Below are positions 33,601 through 42,600 of a stretch of 64,000 nt of DNA, piece after piece. The notes beneath the pieces are model-generated. The model saw nothing but the letters and a program-made list of their open reading frames with translations, ran no database searches and was not told the origin of the DNA. Source of the stretch: Arenicola marina (taxonomy: Eukaryota > Annelida > Polychaeta > Arenicolidae); contig OZ025253.1 in assembly GCA_964019135.1 (NCBI GenBank), forward strand, positions 2,078,233 through 2,142,232. Reading direction: 5' to 3'. Every line of letters begins with the position of its first letter. Position 1 is the stretch's first letter. A program made the position numbers and the translations under genes.

Positions 33601-36600
33601 CGTCAATTTAACCTCAAACGGACATAAGATGCCTACCCAACTGGCCCCTATTTTTTATATACATGAACTATGATGCACGGTGACACTATTGTGGATCATT
33701 TATGCCCTGGAACGCGCACTTTTGACAATCTAAACAGTGCCAGTCCAACCTTTGTGGTACATAGTGCGCTATCTGTGCCACACGAGTGACAACGTCCGCC
33801 CCTCACCCGTACTCTTAATAATGTCGTCACCTCAGTATGAACAAACACTTCCTTTCTGCTCTAATCCCAACGATGTTTAATGTTGGCACTTTCCTGCTTT
33901 AGATGATTAACTTGCTGAGTAAAATTATGTTCTACTTTTGGCCAGTTATTCTATTTAATATTAGGAGGGTTTTTAGCTATTCTATTTAACATTAGGAGGG
34001 TTTTCTGTTATTCTATTAAACATTAGGGGGGTTTCCAGTTATTCTATTTAACATTAGGCGGGTTTTCGGTTATTCTATTTAACATTATGAGGGTTTTCCG
34101 TTATTCTATTTAACATTAGGAGGGTTTTCAGTTATATTATTTAACATTAGGAGGGTTTTCAGTTATTCTATTTAACATTAGGAGGGTTTTCAGTTATTCT
34201 ATTTAACATTAGGAGGGGTTTCAGTTATTCTATTTAACATTAGGAGGCGTTTCAGTCATTCTATTTTACATTCGGGGGTATTCAGTTATTCTAGTTGACA
34301 TCAGGATGGTTTTCAATTATTCTATTAACATCAGGAGGGTTTTCAGTTATTCTATTTAACATCAAGAGGGTTTTCAGTTATTCTATTTAACATTAGGAGG
34401 GTTTTTAGTTATTCTTTTTAACATTAGGAGGATTTTCAGTTATTCTATTTAACATTAGGAGGGGGTTCAGTTATTCTATTTAACATTAGGAGGGTTTTCG
34501 GTCATTCTATTTAACATTATGAGGGTTTTCAGTTATTCTATTTAACATTATGAGAGGTTTCAGTTATTCTATTTAACATTAGGAGGGGTTTCAGTTATTC
34601 TATTTAACATTAGGAGGCGTTTCAGTCATTCTATTTTACATTCGGGGGTATTCAGTTATTCTAGTTGACATCAGGATGGTTTTCAATTATTCTATTAACA
34701 TCAGGAGGGTTTTCAGTTATTCTATTTAACATCAAGAGGGTTTTCAGTTATTCTATTTAACATTAGGAGGTTTTTCAGTCATTCTATTTAACATTAGGGG
34801 GGTTTTCAGTTGTTCTATTTAACGTTATGAGGGTTTTCAGTTATTCTATTTAACATTAGGGGGGTTTCAGTTATTCTATTTAACATCAGGATGGTTTTAA
34901 GTCATTCTATTTAACACTAGGATGGTTTTCAATTATTCTATTTAACATTAGGGGTTTTTTCAGTTGTTCTATTTAACATTAGGAGGGTTTTCGTAGTTTA
35001 CAAATAAGGACTCTGGCAATATACTTTCGTTTGAAACAGACATGGGAAGTATTTCTTCCCCTTTGGCGGTCCTACCATTCTGACAGACGTCTCCAGTGTA
35101 CCCAGCGGGACAGACACAGGAGTAACCCCCGGCACCATCCTCCTGACAGACGCCGCCGTTAAGGCAGGGGTTCGCATCACAGGGGCCGACGGGAGCTGTG
35201 GTCATGGCAACCGCACGTCATACAGAGCATTATGGGGAGACGATACCATACAACATACGGGCATCGGTACAGCATGCTTGCGGGCATACATATTGATATA
35301 GGTGTTAGAAAAATATTCTAAATTATGGCATCCTTATATGGGGGTATAAGGCTGAACGTATCTCCAGACTGCAAAAAAGGGCTGTCAGAAATATTAATCT
35401 AAGTCGATTTAACGCCCACACAGAACCGATATTTAAAGAACTGAAATTGTTAAAATTGGATGATATGCGCATATTGCAAACCCTAAAGTTGTATTACAAG
35501 CTGAAGCATGATATATTACCGTTTTATTTCTCACAGTTACCGATTGTTCATAGCCATCAAATTCATCACCACAATACGAGATTCAATTCCCGATTGTCTA
35601 CTACTATAGTATTCCACGACTTTGCAACTAACTGTATTCGACATAGCCTCGTTAAAGTTGTAAATGAAACTTCAACACTTATTCTTAACAAAATATATAC
35701 GCATAGCTTACCGCCATTTGCAAGATATGTTAAGGATAATTTAATAATTAACTATGATTTTGAGTGTCACATCGAACATTGCTATATTTGCCGTCAGTTA
35801 ATTGTCTGAATAACTTAAGTATATATATTGAAGCTGTTTATATGAGGTGTGTTTTTGATTTGAATTGAATACCTAAAATATTAGTGTATATATATTACTG
35901 TTATCTGTTGGTTGTTTATGTGTAACTGTATAACTTTATAAATCACAATGTTGGGTGGCTCTAGCGCCAGCGACCTTTAAGGGGTTAGTTGGAGTCTCCC
36001 GGCCAAATCGACACTATTTGTTTCACTTCTCGTTTGTATTTACGTCATACTTGGTCAAATAAACGAATCTTGAATCTTGAATCTTGAACCATGAAGTCAA
36101 GGGAGAAAAGCGATGACTTCAGAAAACAGAACCTGTCAGATATCACATGATCGAGACCAAATAGTGCGCTAAATAGGGTGAAATTCAAGGTAGAATAAAG
36201 GTGAACACTATATTTCATATATATTATGAGTTGACTAAGATTATAATGAAGCTATGTAAATATACTAAATACCAAGAAGGTCAGGGTAAGTACTGCATGT
36301 ACAAGTGCGTCTCAAATTGAAATAGTTATAATATATTCATCATTCCGACATGGTGCAAAAGATGATAGTTGAATATATACCCGAAGGAGTGCATTTTTTG
36401 CATGTTAAACGGCCGACACATTTGTTTCTGCACTCGTCACTCATAGATCGCTTCGCTTCGGTAGGTGACAACACTTCCATTGACAGACATTCCCGATGTT
36501 ACCTTAGCTGGTCGGACAACAGGCAGATATGTGTCGGTAGTTTGACGGCAGCGAGAGAACTGATAGAGATGTCAGGTGGGCAGCATCAAGATTGAGGCAT

Positions 36601-39600
36601 GTTTTACCATTTTCGCAGTAGTCCCCGGTGTAGCCGGTGGGACACCTGCACCCGAATCCACCGTTGCCATCGAGCTGACAGGCCCCGCCGTTCATGCAGG
36701 GGTTGGGGTCGCAGGGATCCACGGGAGCTGCGATGGAGGTGTCATAGTTAATAGTCAATTATTACCACTTATACTGTCTGTCCCTAACTCCCTTGTCTTG
36801 TGAAGGACAAATCTAGAGATAAGCTCATCGTTTTCACAGAGGCCATCCTTGCCATTGTCACAGAAGTGACAATGACCTTTCTCACAGAGGTCATTCACGG
36901 AGGATATTCTTACTATTTTCACAGAGGTCACTCACAGAGGACATGCTTACCTTTCTCACAGAGGTCACCCACAGAGGACATTCTTGCTATTCTCACAGAG
37001 GTCACCCACAGAGGACATGCTTACCTTTCTCACGGAGGTCAACCACAGAGGACCTTCTTACCTTTCTCGCAAAGGTCAACCACAGAGTACATTCTTGCTA
37101 TTCTTACAGAGGTTACCCACAGAGGACAGTCTTACCTTTCTCACAGAGGTCACCCACAGAGGACATTCTTACTATTCTCACAGAGGTCACTCACAGAGGA
37201 CATGCTTACCTTTCTCACAGAGGTCACCCACAGAGGACATTCTTGCTATTCTCACAGAGGTCACCCACAGAGGACATGCTTACCTTTCTCACGGAGGTCA
37301 ACCACAGAGGACCTTCTTACCTTTCTCGCAAAGGTCAACCACAGAGTACATTCTTGCTATTCTTACAGAGGTTACCCACAGAGGACAGTCTTACCTTTCT
37401 CACAGAGGTCACCCACAGAGGACATTCTTACTATTCTCACATAGGTCACCCCATAGAGGTCATTCTTACCGTTCTCGCAGTAGTCCCCGGTGAAGCCGTC
37501 GGGACATCTGCAGCGGACTCCGCCATTGCCATCCGGGCTACAGACGCCGCCATTGTCACAGGGAGTGGGGTCACAGGGGTCGACAGGAGCTGTGAAGTGG
37601 GGTCAACAATACTGGATACAAACATGAATCGTGTCGGCTTCACAAGGGCGGTTTTACTCTTGATGCATTACCTTGGATAGAATAGACTAAAACCATATTC
37701 CCTTGATGTTGTGATGCACACAAATATATGCCATTTCTCACTGAAGAAACTGTAATGTTAGGCATTTAATCCTTGAATATATTCACTGGAAGCCTAATAA
37801 ATATAAACGGTTTAATTTAAGCAGTCGTTTGATGCTAACATCTAGTTGTCGGTACATTAGCCTAAAACAACATTCTGACTAACATTTTGCACAGAAAGGT
37901 TATGAAAAGTGGTCATTCTGTATATATATCAGTTGAAAGAGAGACAGAGGTGGAACCGCACCAGTTTCACAGAAATCCCCCGAGTAGCCATCGGGACATG
38001 TACAGGAGAATCCGCCGTTCCCGGCAGGGTTACACGCGCCGCCGTTGAGACAAGGGTTAGGATCGCACGGATCCAGGGGATCTGAAATATCGAAGGTTAG
38101 ATCCAGAAGCCAGTATAGACAGGATGTCGTGTCACTGGCGCCTACGTACGTACCCCTTTCATTCAGCACGCCATACGCGTTCACGCTTTGGAAACAAATT
38201 TCCGTATTCTGGTATTATGTCCGAAATTGCATTTTATGCAATTGCATTTTATGCAATTTCGTGCGATTGCATAATTTATCGAATAAGTACGGCAGCAAAA
38301 TGAAAGGTGTATGCAATAGCCATGTACGATATATGTAGATGTGATTATGTCATGCATGGGAATTATTACAAAGACGATTATTGCACAAAGGGTTAGAGAC
38401 GGTGGGGTTAATACAACAGAGGGCCATGAATGTCGACAGCAACTCCTACTAATGTGTGAAACTGCTGATAAATACAGGAACAATATGATAACACAGCTGT
38501 CTACAGTGTGAACCTACACATTGTGCTAATACAATATGTGTGCAAAATAATCAATTGACGTAGATTTGTTATCGGAAGGCGTAACATAAAGCGACTGTTA
38601 TCTATACCGCAGTTCCAGCCCCACCCCCCAGGTAATTGCTCCAGTTACATATTCAATGATTCTATACATCTAGAGCCATCATGTGATGAAACGAAGAACA
38701 GCTGCTTTGCTTTATATGATATATAGATAACATATGATGATATATCGCACCATTCTCGCAGAACTGGCCGCTATAGCCGTCCGGACACGAGCACACAAAC
38801 CCGCCAGTGCCGTCTTCGCCGCACACCCCGCCGTTCAGACAGGGGTTCTGGCCACAGGGGTCAACCGGGGCTGAAGAGGATTGGCTCGTCAAGCAACTGC
38901 GCATTTTGTTCTATCATAATCAGATTAATCCATCGGTCTTTGTCCCACGATCCATGGTATGATATAAAGATGTATATACATGCATAGTATAGTATGGTAT
39001 AGTGGACCGAGAAACTAGTATAAAAATAAATATCATATTGTAATATTCACTATTTTAAGTATGAAAGGTGAATATTAAGAATGTAGCTCTAGAAGAAAAC
39101 TGCATGCGGCCAAATTAATGAATTGATATTACTGACATTCATTAGATTGAAGAAAAATATAATTAAAGTTAAATAACATGCATTTCGTGTGAAGCGCAAA
39201 GTTGTGTTGCACATGGGAGACGTTAAGATAGTGATATATATTGCTCGTGCACAAGATGTTAGAAGTGTTACTATTATATACTGATGACGAGAAGTGTTAC
39301 ATGATATACTGATAACTACATGTGCTCGGGCAAACGTGACGAATATGAGACAACGCCTCCCGACAATTATAATTAGCTGTAACGGGGCACTTAACATAAC
39401 ATAAAACTATGGATAGATCAGTGGCTCATTTCACGTAGTACATAGTTTAGCTACGGGGCTTAGTCGGCTACGGGGCTTAGTCGGCTAAAATCGCCCATCA
39501 TTCACATGATAACTTTAGCCGACTGAGCCCCGTAGTGGACTAAACTGCGTTCGTGAAATCCGCCACAGATCAACCAAGATTTGCACACGGATTGGGATTT

Positions 39601-42600
39601 TAGTAACAGCCACCCCCCCCCCCAATCCCCGCCCCCTCCCTCTCTCCAGGGATGCCCCGAGGGGATGCTCTGGCGTCCCACTGGTGTGACGTCACAGTAG
39701 ACCTACCGATCTGGCACTGGTCGCCCGTGAAGCCTCCGCGGCAGATGCACACCTGTCCCCCGCCCAGGGTGGGGAAGCAGATACCGCCATTGAGACACGG
39801 GTTGGGGCGACAGGGTCTGGGCAGCTCTGTAAGCACCAGACACAGCGGCACATTGCATTACTACAGCAGACCATTCAGAGCCTTGTCATATCAACTACGG
39901 CATTCTTCACAGACTGCAGGCTATTCTACAAACTGTAAAGGTGCTCACACAGTAATTTTCCACTTATTTAAGGACTTATGTTTTTACAAATTTGTTTAAT
40001 ACATGGTCAGATCTTCTAAGTTGTAACTGGTCCGTTAGAAACGCCATAACATCGCTAATAGCGTCAGTGGATTCATCCGCATTCTGTGTCAAAGCGTTCC
40101 TACACATTGGTCGACTCATGTGTAACCGTGATACCACGTTAATACGAATCTTCCCTGCAGTATAATCAGCCATAGCCATTACTAACAGCATCCCTAGTAT
40201 TTACCCCCCCCCCCCCCACCCCCTGGCAGTATTTCCTGCCGTACCCATGACAACATCTTAGCAAAAAGCACTTACCCTCCTGGCAGTATTTGCCACCGTA
40301 TCCCGGGCGACAGAGACAGACGAAGGCGTCGGCCTCCTGACTACTGCTTGCCGACTTGCCGCTGTCCTTCGCACTCTTGCTGCCACTGCCCTTGGCGCTC
40401 TTGGCCTTGCTACCACTCTTGGTCTTTTCCTTGCTGCCACTCCTCGTCTTGCTGCCACTCTTGGTCTGGCTGCCACTCTTGGTCTGGCTGCCACTCTTGG
40501 TCTGGCTGCCACTCTTGGTCTTGCTGCCACTCTTGGTCTTGCTGGTCTGGCTGCCACTCTTGGTCTTGCTGCCACTCTTGGCGCTGCTGGACTTGCTGCC
40601 ACTGCTGCCGGAGTTGGTTCTCGAGTGGCTGCCCATGCTGGAGGATGTCGCAGCGCTGGTGCCGGAGTCCTCCACGTCCATCTCGAGGCAGAGACCGCCG
40701 TTCTCACAGACGTTTTGTTCGCAGAGACCCACTGAACGGCCAAGAAATGAAACGTTGGTATTGTACGTCTTGTGCGCACAAGGGCTGATTAGATGGGCCG
40801 AGGAACCTCCGGGGGCGATGCGAGATGACGGAACCACATATTGGTTTAACCAATATATATTAGACCTTGGTTTAACCAATATATATTGGACCTTGGTTTA
40901 ACCAATATATATTGGACCTTGGTTAAAACAATATATATTGGACCTTGGTTAAACCAATATACATTGGACCTTGGTTAAACCAATATATATTAGACTTTGC
41001 TTAAACCAAAATATATTGGACCTTGGTTAAACCAATATATATTAAACTTTGCTTAAACCAATATATATTGGACCTTGGTTAAACCAATATATACTGGACC
41101 TTGGTTAAACAAATATATATTGGACCTTGGTTAAACCAATATATACTGGACCTTGGTTAAACCCATATATATTGGACCTTGGTTAAACCAATACATACTG
41201 GACCTTGGTTAAACCAATATATACTGGACCTTGGTTAAACCAATATATACTGGACCTTGGTTAAACCAATATATATTGGACCTTGGTTAAACCAATATAT
41301 ATTGGACCTTGGTTAAACCAAAATATACTGGAACTTGGTTAAACCAATATATATTATACTTTGGTTCAACCAATCTATATATTGGACCTTGGTTAAACCA
41401 ATATATATTAGACCTTGGTTAAACCAATATATATTGGACCTTGGTTAAACATATATATGTTGGGCCTTGGTTAAACCAATATATACTAGACCTTGGTTAA
41501 ACCAATATATATTGGACCTTGGTTAAAGCAATATATATTGGACCTTGGTTAAACCAATATATATTTGACCTTTGATGCTTGGACGTCGCAGTGGCCGGAT
41601 ATCTGAGCTACCAAACGAAAAGGATGTATTGGGTAATGGACGAATTCATCTTTCGGTTACTTTAATTTAAGATATAATTGGTTTAATGTGACACTATTAT
41701 AACCTTGTTGCAAAAATCCGTAACCATGGTAACGCTAGGGTACTGGAGACGACATTTTGTAAATAAAATGTGTGTACGGACCCGAGCTCGGATGCTGGTT
41801 GCAGTAGTCGCCATATGAACAGCAGCTGTACCAGCACGGCTGGTTTCCCTCGCACGCCTCCCGGCTGTGCGCGCTGCAGGCCCGGGAAGCCTTGCATCCC
41901 TTGGTGACGAGCACCTCACCCCCACCGTACGCCAGCACGGTGTCACACACCTGCAGCCATAGATACCGCCGATAAGACATAAAAACTCACTAAGATCGTT
42001 TAAAAAGTGTGTGTTCATTAATTATTTTGTCAGTAATGTAGGTATTGTTGTGCCATTACTAATTAGCACAATACTAATAATAAACATGTGCTTTCCGGTT
42101 AGGTCGACACACGTTGTCAAAAAGAACCAGAATAATGATATATGCGGCAATGCCCGTAACATCAATAAGATTTACGGTTATAACATCAATCATCGGATAC
42201 CAATTAGGTCAATACAAGGTCAATAAGTGATATGTGAATACAAGCCTGGTCAATAAGAGATTGGTGAATACAATACTTTTCAATAAGAGATATGCGAACA
42301 TAAGACTTTTAAATAAGAGATATGGGAATATAAGACTGGTCAATAAGAGATATGCGAATATAAGACTGGTCAATAAGAGATATGCGAATATAAGACTGGT
42401 CAATAAGAGATAGGCGAATATACGACTGGTCAATGAAACATATGCGAATATAAGACTGGTCAATAAGAGATATAGACGAATGTAAGACCAATAAAAGCTA
42501 TGTCAATACCATAGCGTGCAATGCCAGACTGACCAATAAAATATATGTCAATACCATAGCGGGCAATGCCAGACTGACCAATAAGAGCTATGTCAACACC

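Noticed and set aside
33945-34995. Interstitial telomere repeat (TTAGG-like text)
   Set aside because: The unit is 31 bp with TTAACATTAGGAGGG; no TTAGGG tandem run.
36800-37680. Plus-strand ORFs of [12 protein letters not shown] type
   Set aside because: Antisense reading of an array derived from the EGF5 exon end.
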